Position numbers and translations under genes: made by a program. A stretch of DNA of 6,898 nt, taken from positions 1-6,898 of the forward strand of contig DFSO01000002.1 in NCBI GenBank assembly GCA_002378665.1, read 5' to 3'. This document shows, piece by piece, positions 1 to 5,555 of this stretch (positions within the stretch are counted from its first letter, which is position 1; each line of letters starts with the position of its first letter). The stretch is from Loktanella sp. UBA3435. Its GTDB lineage: Bacteria > Pseudomonadota > Alphaproteobacteria > Rhodobacterales > Rhodobacteraceae. The notes under the pieces are model-generated. The model was not told the DNA's origin, made no database searches, and saw nothing but the letters and a program-made list of their open reading frames with translations.

Positions 1-728
1 TGCAGGTAGTGACCTTCATCAAAGGGCCACGCCACCTTGCTGTCGTCCTCTTCCGCGATCAAATGATAAGCGGGGGATGTTGTGTAGGACAGAACCGCAT
101 CCGCTTCACCCTCAAGGAACAAGCCGTAGGCTTCCGTCCAACCCGGAGTGACAGTGACGATATTGTCAGCAAGGTCAGCCCAAATCGCAGGAGCCTCATC
201 GCCGTAAGCATTCTGCACCCACATCAAGAGGCCAAGGCCGGGAGTAGACGAGCGCGGATCTTGGATCACGATTTTGATATCGCTGTCTGCGAGTGCGCGG
301 AACGACGTTGGCGGCTCGGCCCCTTTGTTGCCGACAAATGCGAAATAGCCCCAGTCAAAGGGCAGGAATTCCGCGTCATCCCAAGAGACGGGCAAATCCA
401 GATCGGCTGTGATGCCATGCGACGCGAACAGACCTGTTTCGCGTGCGGCGGCCGTGAGGTTGGTATCAAGCCCCAAGACGATATCGGCCTCAGTGCTTGG
501 CCCCTCAAGTTGCAGCCGCGCGAGCAACGCCGCCCCGTCGCCTGCACCAACAAATTGCAGATCGCAACCGCAGGTCTCTTCAAACGCCGCCTCAACCGCA
601 GGGCCAGGGCCCCATTCGCTGGTAAAGCTATCGTAGGTTAATACAGTCAGCACGGGCGTCTCGGCGATGGCAGGAGTTGCCATAGCAAAGGCCGCAGCAG
701 CTGTCAGAATGATTGGTTTTTGCATCAT
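1..728 (-). CDS. thiB: Thiamine ABC transporter, periplasmic substrate-binding protein (partial, 3' end off the window)
   Basis: The reading frame is open from an ATG at 728 to the left edge, giving 242 codons of a protein family usually near 330 residues, so the C-terminus is missing. Residues 1-22 form a Sec signal peptide: a lysine near the start, an Ala-rich hydrophobic core and a TPAIA cleavage motif before ETP. The mature start LTVLTYDSF, the blocks EADIVLGLDTNL, LPFDWGYFAFVGN, IQDPRSSTPGLGLL and GWTEAYGLFLEGEADAVLSY are the ThiB/TbpA pattern. The protein would bind thiamine (and its phosphates) in the periplasm and deliver it to a ThiP/ThiQ permease, whose genes would be expected beyond the left edge. 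There are two adjacent ATG codons (728 and 725). The GGAGG at 731-735 is only 2 bases from the first but 5 from the second, so 725 may be the true start. A TPP riboswitch in the leader independently supports the thiamine role. Confidence 0.94.
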   Translation of the reverse strand, partial: MMQKPIILTAAAAFAMATPAIAETPVLTVLTYDSFTSEWGPGPAVEAAFEETCGCDLQFVGAGDGAALLARLQLEGPSTEADIVLGLDTNLTAAARETGLFASHGITADLDLPVSWDDAEFLPFDWGYFAFVGNKGAEPPTSFRALADSDIKIVIQDPRSSTPGLGLLMWVQNAYGDEAPAIWADLADNIVTVTPGWTEAYGLFLEGEADAVLSYTTSPAYHLIAEEDDSKVAWPFDEGHYL

Positions 729-729
729 A

Positions 730-759
730 TCCTCCAAATGCGACGAGCGGATTGGAGGA
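730..759 (-). promoter_or_regulatory. Expression platform: ribosome-binding-site sequestering hairpin of the TPP riboswitch
   Basis: On the minus strand TCCTCCAA (752-759) pairs perfectly over 8 bases with TTGGAGGA (730-737), closing a 14-base loop. The right arm contains the thiB Shine-Dalgarno GGAGG (731-735), so this hairpin would block ribosome binding. There is no run of U after it, which argues against a transcription terminator. The competing partner is visible: the aptamer's own 3' GGAGGG (780-785) can pair with TCCTCC (754-759), including one G-U pair. With TPP bound, that strand is locked in the aptamer and the hairpin forms (off). Without TPP it can capture TCCTCC and free the binding site (on). 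The pairing is seen directly; the switching logic is inferred from the known translational TPP riboswitches. Confidence 0.7.
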
Positions 760-774
760 CAGCGTTATTGCCGG

Positions 775-853
775 ACCTTCCCTCCGCCGGTCTTAACCGG
801 TTCAGGTTCAACGGGTCCGCTTTCGCATCTCAGCCAGATTGGCCCCCCGAGGT
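775..853 (-). promoter_or_regulatory. TPP riboswitch aptamer (THI element)
   Basis: Read on the minus strand, this 79-base segment holds the conserved TPP aptamer landmarks in order. They are a 5' P1 arm ACCTC running into a CGGGG-type run, a short P3 hairpin GCCA/TGGC, the invariant CTGAGA (828-833), then ACCCGTTGAACCTGA (802-816), the P4 hairpin CCGG-TTAAGA-CCGG, and the closing GGAGGGAAGGT with AGGT pairing back to ACCT. It senses thiamine pyrophosphate in the nascent or finished thiB mRNA. The P3 arm is short, which is common in bacterial examples. The location just 5' of a thiamine transporter gene fits known THI-element placement. Confidence 0.96.
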
Positions 854-859
854 AGCACT

Positions 860-888
860 TTGGTAAGATGGATTGCAGCGAAGCGCAA
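860..888 (-). promoter_or_regulatory. Candidate promoter for the thiB transcript
   Basis: On the minus strand TTGCGC (883-888) and TACCAA (860-865) are separated by 17 bases and match the sigma-70 consensus hexamers at 4/6 and 3/6 positions. A start about 7 bases after the -10 falls near 853, exactly where the riboswitch aptamer begins, which is the main support. The hexamers are weak, so this is tentative. Confidence 0.35.
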
Positions 889-900
889 GAGCCGCATAAA
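873..900 (+). promoter_or_regulatory. Candidate promoter for aroC
   Basis: TTGCAG (873-878) and CATAAA (895-900) lie 16 bases apart on the plus strand and match the -35 and -10 consensus at 3/6 and 4/6 positions. They are about 65 bases upstream of the aroC start and overlap the candidate thiB promoter on the opposite strand. This is weak evidence from sequence similarity only. Confidence 0.25.
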
Positions 901-952
901 TCAACAGGCAAGGGCTTTTCCAACGGCCAAGGATGGCTTATCGGGGAAGGTA

Positions 953-958
953 AAGGAG
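953..958 (+). promoter_or_regulatory. Ribosome binding site of aroC
   Basis: AAGGAG ends 8 bases before ATG 967. It decides the start in favour of the 368-residue form over the in-frame codons further upstream (868 onward). Confidence 0.8.
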
Positions 959-966
959 CTTACCCC

Positions 967-2073
967 ATGTCGATGAACACATTTGGCCATCTTTTCCGGT
1001 TCACCACTTGGGGCGAAAGCCACGGGCCTGCCTTGGGTGCGACCATTGACGGCTGCCCGCCGAATGTACCGATCAATGAGGCGATGATCCAGCAATGGCT
1101 CAACAAGCGCCGTCCGGGATTGAACAAGAACACGACCCAACGCCAAGAGGCCGATGAGGTAGAGATTCTGTCGGGTGTGTTTGAAGGCGTGACCACTGGC
1201 ACCCCGATCCAATTGATGATCCGCAATACCGATCAGCGGTCTAAGGATTACGGCGATATCGCCAATACGTTCCGCCCTGGTCATGCCGATATCACCTACC
1301 ACCAGAAATACGGCGTGCGTGACTATCGCGGTGGCGGTCGTTCGTCTGCGCGGGAAACTGCGGCCCGTGTTGCGGCTGGTGGTGTGGCCCGTGAGGCCAT
1401 TCGTGCCCTTGCGCCGAATGTTCATATCAGGGGCTATATGACCCAAATGGGCACCAAGAAGATTGACCGCGCCAAGGTCGATTGGGACGAAATTGACCGC
1501 AACGATTTCTTCTGCCCTGATGTGGACGCTGCTGTCGAGTGGAACGACTATCTCGCGTGGCTGCGCAAGGACGATCACAACTCGGTCGGTGCGATTATCG
1601 AGGTGGTTGCACGTGGCGTCCCTGCGGGGATTGGCGCGCCCGTTTATGGCAAGTTAGACACTGATTTAGCCGCTGCGATGATGTCGATCAACGCGGTCAA
1701 AGGCGTCGAAATTGGCGAAGGCATGAATGCAGCCGCACTGACGGGTCGCGACAACGCCGACGAGATATTCATGGGGAACGACGGACAGCCAGTTTATTCC
1801 TCCAACCATTCTGGCGGTATTCTGGGCGGAATCAGTACTGGCCAAGATGTGGTCGTGCGATTTGCTGTTAAGCCGACGTCGTCGATCCTGTCCCCGCGCC
1901 AGTCGATCCGCATGGATGGTACCCCGATGGAAGTGATCACCAAAGGTCGCCATGACCCCTGCGTTGGCATTCGTGCCGTGCCTGTAGGTGAAGCAATGAT
2001 GGCCTGCGTGATCTTAGATCATATCCTGCTAGACCGTGGCCAGACAGGTGGCGTGCGCGGCAAAATCGGATGA
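967..2073 (+). CDS. aroC: Chorismate synthase
   Basis: AroC converts 5-enolpyruvylshikimate 3-phosphate to chorismate, the last shikimate-pathway step, in the cytoplasm. It needs reduced FMN as a catalyst. The 368-residue product has the expected family length and all signature blocks: TTWGESHG (13-20, with invariant His19), RRPGLNKNTTQRQEADEVEILSGVFEG (48-74), RPGHAD (103-108, with invariant His106), GGGRSSARET (122-131), DDHNSVG, SNHSGGILGGISTGQ and GRHDPCVGIRAVPV. The frame stays open back to 868, but I place the start at ATG 967. AAGGAG (953-958) sits 8 bases before it and the family's N-terminus MSMNTFGHLFRF begins there; ATG 973 is a less likely alternative. The gene is divergent from thiB. 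Its stop overlaps the ATG of the HD-domain gene (ATGA at 2070-2073), so the two are probably co-transcribed and translationally coupled. Confidence 0.97.
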   Translation: MSMNTFGHLFRFTTWGESHGPALGATIDGCPPNVPINEAMIQQWLNKRRPGLNKNTTQRQEADEVEILSGVFEGVTTGTPIQLMIRNTDQRSKDYGDIANTFRPGHADITYHQKYGVRDYRGGGRSSARETAARVAAGGVAREAIRALAPNVHIRGYMTQMGTKKIDRAKVDWDEIDRNDFFCPDVDAAVEWNDYLAWLRKDDHNSVGAIIEVVARGVPAGIGAPVYGKLDTDLAAAMMSINAVKGVEIGEGMNAAALTGRDNADEIFMGNDGQPVYSSNHSGGILGGISTGQDVVVRFAVKPTSSILSPRQSIRMDGTPMEVITKGRHDPCVGIRAVPVGEAMMACVILDHILLDRGQTGGVRGKIG

Positions 2074-2714
2074 TACTCCGCGACGGATTACGTGCGCATC
2101 TGATCGCCGCTGGCGATAGCGATGCAGCCCATGATGTGGCGCATACGGATCGCGTTTGGGCGAATGCACGAGTCATTGCCGAGGGTGAAGCGCCTTGCGA
2201 CATGACCGTTCTTTTGGCTGCCTGCTATTTCCACGACCTTGTGACCTTGCCGAAAAATAGCCCTGAACGCGCACATGCTTCTGCAATGTCTGCCGAGGCC
2301 GCCGCGCCGATCTTACGTGAATTGGGTCTCGACAGTCGGCAGGTCGAAAACGCCAGCCATGCAATCACTGCGCATAGCTTTTCCGCCAATATTCCACCCG
2401 AAACACTTGAGGCAAAAATCCTGCAAGACGCGGATCGCATTGAGGCGCTTGGTGCGATTGGGATCGCCCGCTGCTTTGCAACAACTGGCGTGATGGGTGG
2501 CGGGTTGTTTCATGGGCTGGACCCGTTTGGACTGGATCGTCGTCTGGATGATAAGGCCTATGCGGTTGACCACTTTAAGATCAAATTGCTGAATTTACCC
2601 GCAACAATGCAAACTGCGACTGGTCGGAAATTGGCCGAAGACCGCGCGAATGTATTGCGTGATTTCCTTGATCAACTAGCAACCGAATTGTACGTTGCTG
2701 TCAGCGGTTGGTGA
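2070..2714 (+). CDS. HD-domain protein, predicted metal-dependent phosphohydrolase
   Basis: The 214-residue product has the ordered metal-binding residues of the HD superfamily. These are His25 in HDVAHTDRVW, the His55-Asp56 doublet in ACYFHDLV, His97/His102 in SHAITAHSF and Asp122 in ILQDADRIEALG. The layout and length resemble the small YedJ/YpgQ-like HD proteins, which are reported or predicted to hydrolyse nucleotides or other phosphate esters. The substrate here cannot be told from sequence. There is no signal peptide or membrane segment, so it is likely cytoplasmic. The start ATG shares ATGA with the aroC stop, and no clear Shine-Dalgarno precedes it, so translation probably depends on ribosomes finishing aroC. 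The last 14 bases overlap the convergent transporter gene. The domain call is firm, the role unknown. Confidence 0.88.
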   Translation: MILRDGLRAHLIAAGDSDAAHDVAHTDRVWANARVIAEGEAPCDMTVLLAACYFHDLVTLPKNSPERAHASAMSAEAAAPILRELGLDSRQVENASHAITAHSFSANIPPETLEAKILQDADRIEALGAIGIARCFATTGVMGGGLFHGLDPFGLDRRLDDKAYAVDHFKIKLLNLPATMQTATGRKLAEDRANVLRDFLDQLATELYVAVSGW

Positions 2715-3576
2715 CGGGTTGCTTTGACATCTGAACAGCAAGAATTCCGCCTGCGATGATGATGACGCCCAACACATCGTCCGCACCAAGCTTTTCACCC
2801 AAGAGGACCGCCGCGATTGCGACGCCGAGGAACGGATTGAGGAAGTGGAACGTTGATGCCTTCACCGCGCCGATCCGCCCGACGAGCATGAACCAAACCC
2901 ATGTGGCCAGTAACCCCGGCACCAGTGTCGTGTAAATGAATGCGACGATCAGTTGCCAATTCCATGCAATGTCGAAGCTCTCAAATGCGAGCGCTGGTCC
3001 CCAAAGGATCGCGCTACCAACAAGCATTTGCAGGCCAACGATCATCAAGACGTTGCCGCCCGAACTTGCACCCATTACAGCAAGCGTCGCGATGGTCAGC
3101 GAGATAACACCAAGGATGAGGAGCGCGAGACCAAACACGTCAACGCCGCCCGTCAGCCGCCCCCACATGATAATCGTCACGCCGATAAAGCCAGCGGTTA
3201 GTCCCGCGACACCCAAAGGCCGTAGTTTTTGACCCATGAAAAGCCAACCAGCGAGCCCCACCAAAAGCGGCATGGTAGATGCGATGATCGCGGCAAGCGA
3301 GGCTTGGATCGTCTGCATCGCGACGAAGTTCATGCCAAGATAAAGCGCGTTTTGGCAGAGACCGAAAATCAACACACCTCTCCATTGGCGCCGCGTGAGG
3401 TTCATGTTTTGACCAAGCGCCTTTGCAATCGCGATGCCGATCAGACCCGAGACGAGAAACCGACAGGCGAGCGCCGTCAATGGCGGCGCAAATTCCACGA
3501 TGATCCGCGCGGATGTGAAGGCCGAAGACCACATTGCGGCAAACGCGAGGCCCATGAGAATTGCTTTGATATCCAT
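2701..3576 (-). CDS. DMT-superfamily (EamA) inner-membrane transporter
   Basis: The 291-residue product is almost wholly hydrophobic and looks like the usual ten-helix EamA/RhaT-type exporter built from two repeats (roughly residues 5-137 and 148-285). Typical marks are the first-helix WSSAFTSARI with the following PPLTALACRFL, the end of repeat one LAGLTAGF-like GVAGLTAGFIGV, and the C-terminal FLNPFLGVAIAAVLLGE. Members export amino acids, metabolites or drugs; the substrate cannot be predicted. I chose ATG 3576, giving MDIKAILMGLAF, because the first helix starts there. An in-frame GTG at 3609 would add 11 polar residues. Neither start has a convincing Shine-Dalgarno. The gene follows the HU gene on the same strand but is separated from it by a strong terminator. 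Its 3' end overlaps the convergent HD gene. Confidence 0.9.
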   Translation of the reverse strand: MDIKAILMGLAFAAMWSSAFTSARIIVEFAPPLTALACRFLVSGLIGIAIAKALGQNMNLTRRQWRGVLIFGLCQNALYLGMNFVAMQTIQASLAAIIASTMPLLVGLAGWLFMGQKLRPLGVAGLTAGFIGVTIIMWGRLTGGVDVFGLALLILGVISLTIATLAVMGASSGGNVLMIVGLQMLVGSAILWGPALAFESFDIAWNWQLIVAFIYTTLVPGLLATWVWFMLVGRIGAVKASTFHFLNPFLGVAIAAVLLGEKLGADDVLGVIIIAGGILAVQMSKQPVTNR

Positions 3577-3615
3577 GGGGTGACACTTGCCGAATTGAGA
3601 TGCCAACACAACGAA

Positions 3616-3642
3616 AAAGGGCCGCCCCCAGGGCGGCCCTTT
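3616..3642 (-). terminator. Rho-independent terminator of the HU gene
   Basis: A perfect 12-base-pair stem, AAAGGGCCGCCC (3616-3627) and GGGCGGCCCTTT (3631-3642), closes a 3-base loop. On the minus strand it is followed by a run of T (five in a row from the end of the stem, then CGTTGTG). It starts 24 bases after the HU stop codon. The T run lies on the minus-strand exit, so it serves HU; on the plus strand the tail TTTCG is poorer. It stands between HU and the transporter gene, about 40 bases before the latter's start. Confidence 0.87.
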
Positions 3643-3666
3643 CGATCGTCTTCAACGTTTCACGAC

Positions 3667-3954
3667 TTAGTCGTTTACGGAATCCTTAAGTGCTTTCGCG
3701 ATTGTCATTTTAACAACTTTGTCGGCGTCTTTCTTGATCTGCTCACCAGTGGCTGGGTTGCGAACCATACGCTCTGGGCGCTCACGGCAATAGATTTTGC
3801 CAACACCTGGAAGAGTGACAGCACCGCCGCCAGAAACTTCGCGTGTGATCAGGCCACATACCGCATCAAGTGCTGCACCAGCAGCTTTTTTGTCTGAACC
3901 CATTTCGTCTGCAAGTGCTGCGACGAGCTGCGCTTTTGTCATTGGTTTTGCCAT
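3667..3954 (-). CDS. HU-family nucleoid-associated DNA-binding protein
   Basis: The 95-residue product has the HU/IHF fold pattern. The N-terminal helices (MTKAQLVAALADEMGSDKKAA, with ALDAVCGLI) make the dimer core. The beta arm carries the DNA-intercalating RNPATGE motif (65-71, Pro67), and the C-terminal helix IAKALKDSVN closes the domain. It would bind and bend DNA as a dimer. It is not a textbook HU: the region before the arm reads PGVGKIYCRERPERMVRNP instead of the usual GFGTF...R..GRNP, and the region after it is ADKVVKMTIAKALKD. This resembles the second HU-like type I recall from Rhodobacteraceae. GGAG (3963-3966) lies 8 bases before the ATG. The gene is monocistronic in effect, bounded by the 3616-3642 terminator downstream and a 131-base intergenic region upstream. 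Confidence 0.94.
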   Translation of the reverse strand: MAKPMTKAQLVAALADEMGSDKKAAGAALDAVCGLITREVSGGGAVTLPGVGKIYCRERPERMVRNPATGEQIKKDADKVVKMTIAKALKDSVND

Positions 3955-3999
3955 TTTCTGGTCTCCATCTTTGTGCCCGACTTATGGGGCCTCATATAC

Positions 4000-4011
4000 A
4001 CAGTTAACTGT
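4000..4011. promoter_or_regulatory. 12-base palindrome upstream of the HU gene, possible operator
   Basis: ACAGTTAACTGT is a perfect 12-base palindrome located 46 bases upstream of the HU start. On the minus strand it is followed by TGTATATG, which could hold a -10 element (TATATG), so a bound regulator would overlap the promoter. No protein can be assigned. A short AT-rich palindrome can arise by chance, so the role is tentative. Confidence 0.35.
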
Positions 4012-4042
4012 ATCTTGTGTCCCTCTACAACGATTAGTCTGC

Positions 4043-4079
4043 AAAAAAACCATGGAAATATGCATTTTTCTTGGTTTTT
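4043..4079 (-). terminator. Possible A/T-rich terminator of the ade-amn operon
   Basis: On the minus strand AAAAACCA (4072-4079) pairs with TGGTTTTT (4045-4052), with an inner GAAA/TTTC pairing around ATGCAT, followed by a run of seven T in all (4043-4049). It lies just past the amn stop (4086). The stem is AT-rich with mismatches, so it is a weak intrinsic terminator at best. It is nonetheless the only candidate between amn and the HU promoter region. Confidence 0.45.
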
Positions 4080-4085
4080 GGGCGA

Positions 4086-5555
4086 TTAGAGGAAGGCTGT
4101 TTCCTCAAAACTGCGCAACTTACGGCTGTGAATACGTCCCAGTGGCATTTCGCGCAAGATTTCCATGGCCTGAATTCCGATCCTCAAATGGCTCGCGACC
4201 TGTGTTTTATAGAAATCTGACGCCATTCCAGGCAGCTTCAATTCACCATGAAGCGGCTTGTCACTGACACAAAGAAGGGTCCCGTAAGGCACACGGAACC
4301 GAAACCCATTTGCCGCGATTGTGGCACTTTCCATATCAAGCGCGATGGCGCGAGATTGCGAAAGCCGCTGTACTGGACCCGAATGTTCGCGCAGTTCCCA
4401 GTTACGGTTGTCGATTGTCGCCACTGTTCCTGTTCGCATGATCCGCTTAAGCTCGAAACCTTCGAGTTCGGTGACATTGGCAACCGCGGTTTCCAAGGCG
4501 ATTTGAATTTCCGCAAGCGCGGGGATCGGCACCCAGACCGGTAAGTCGTCATCCAGCACGTGATCTTCGCGCAGATAGGCGTGCGCGAGAACGTAATCGC
4601 CAAGCCGTTGTGAATTCCGAAGCCCAGCGCAGTGACCGACCATCAACCACGCGTGAGGCCGCAGAACCGCGATGTGATCGGTGGCTGTTTTCGCGTTCGA
4701 CGGACCGACGCCGATATTGACCAATGTAATCCCGCCGCCGCCCTTTCGCTTCAGGTGGTAGGTCGGCATTTGCGGCAGCTTTGCTGGGACTGGCAGCGGT
4801 GAGGTCGGTTCCGTTATCTCGATATTTCCCGTGCCGACAAAGCTGGAGTAGCCGCTGTTTGGATCGGCCAGAACCTGCCGCGCGTAGGCCTCGAACTCCT
4901 CGACATAGAATTGATAGTTGGTGAACAAAACATGGTTCTGGAAATGCTCTGCTGCGGTTGCGGTATAATGCGACAATCGCGCTAGGGAATAATCGACGCG
5001 CTGTGCCGTGAATGGTGCAAGGGGTCGTGATCCGTCAGGGTAATGGAATTCGTTGCCGTTCACGATGCTGTCGTGGGTCGTGGCCAAGTCTGGCACATCA
5101 AAACTATCACGTAGCGTGAAATCTAAGCTCCCGTCTTGTGGCACAGACACGTTCGCATCGTTGGCAACCGCAAAGTGCACTGGCATTTCCGTCGAAGACA
5201 CACCGATACTGACAGGCACGCCGTGGTTCGTGATCAGCAAACCGATTTGTTGAATCAAGTAATGCTCGAACAGGTTGGGCCGCGTGACGGTTGTGGAGTA
5301 AGTACCCGGCTCAGCGACATGGCCGAACGACAAACGGCTATCGGTCTTGGCATAGCTCGTCGTGGTGAAGCGGATCTCGGGATAAAAGGCGCGGATGCGT
5401 GCGTCGGGTTGACCGTTCAGAATTGCATCGCTGAAGCTTTCGCTTAGAAATTTTGACGCAGTTGCGTAGAGATCTTGCAACCGCGCAACGGCCGCTTTGG
5501 CGTCCATAAATTCTTCGTGGGCGGGCACATCGGGTGTCCGGATTGGCGTATTCAT
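4086..5555 (-). CDS. amn: AMP nucleosidase
   Basis: Amn hydrolyses AMP to adenine and ribose 5-phosphate in the cytoplasm. The 489-residue protein matches the usual family length (E. coli about 484). An N-terminal Amn-specific domain (about 15-190) is followed by the nucleoside phosphorylase-like catalytic domain. That domain shows TLVNIGVGPSNAKT (277-290), the strongly conserved WLMVGHCAGLRNSQRLGDYVL (303-323), the base/ribose-binding ALDMESATIA (405-414) and CVSDKPLHGELKLPG (429-443). The ATG at 5555 overlaps the ade stop as ATGA (5552-5555), and a GAGGA (5562-5566), inside the end of ade, lies 6 bases before it. The gene is thus the distal partner of adenine deaminase in a purine salvage operon. 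In E. coli the enzyme is regulated by ATP and phosphate; no such feature can be judged here. Confidence 0.97.
   Translation of the reverse strand: MNTPIRTPDVPAHEEFMDAKAAVARLQDLYATASKFLSESFSDAILNGQPDARIRAFYPEIRFTTTSYAKTDSRLSFGHVAEPGTYSTTVTRPNLFEHYLIQQIGLLITNHGVPVSIGVSSTEMPVHFAVANDANVSVPQDGSLDFTLRDSFDVPDLATTHDSIVNGNEFHYPDGSRPLAPFTAQRVDYSLARLSHYTATAAEHFQNHVLFTNYQFYVEEFEAYARQVLADPNSGYSSFVGTGNIEITEPTSPLPVPAKLPQMPTYHLKRKGGGGITLVNIGVGPSNAKTATDHIAVLRPHAWLMVGHCAGLRNSQRLGDYVLAHAYLREDHVLDDDLPVWVPIPALAEIQIALETAVANVTELEGFELKRIMRTGTVATIDNRNWELREHSGPVQRLSQSRAIALDMESATIAANGFRFRVPYGTLLCVSDKPLHGELKLPGMASDFYKTQVASHLRIGIQAMEILREMPLGRIHSRKLRSFEETAFL

Noticed and set aside
9..641. Plus-strand open frame of 210 codons
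   Set aside because: It is the antisense shadow of thiB, whose minus-strand frame has a signal peptide, family motifs, ribosome binding site and riboswitch. The plus-strand translation is Arg/Cys-rich with no domain pattern.
667..855. Plus-strand open frame of 62 codons
   Set aside because: It runs through the thiB signal-peptide region and the TPP riboswitch on the other strand and has no protein-like features.
868..966. Upstream extension of the aroC frame (33 extra residues)
   Set aside because: The extra residues do not belong to the family, and a good ribosome binding site and the family N-terminus both point to ATG 967.
901..1578. Minus-strand open frame of 225 codons inside aroC
   Set aside because: Antisense shadow of a fully conserved aroC; composition is His/Arg-rich without motifs.
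3229..3897. Plus-strand open frame of 222 codons across the transporter, terminator and HU genes
   Set aside because: It crosses two well-supported minus-strand genes and a terminator, and its product has no recognisable fold.
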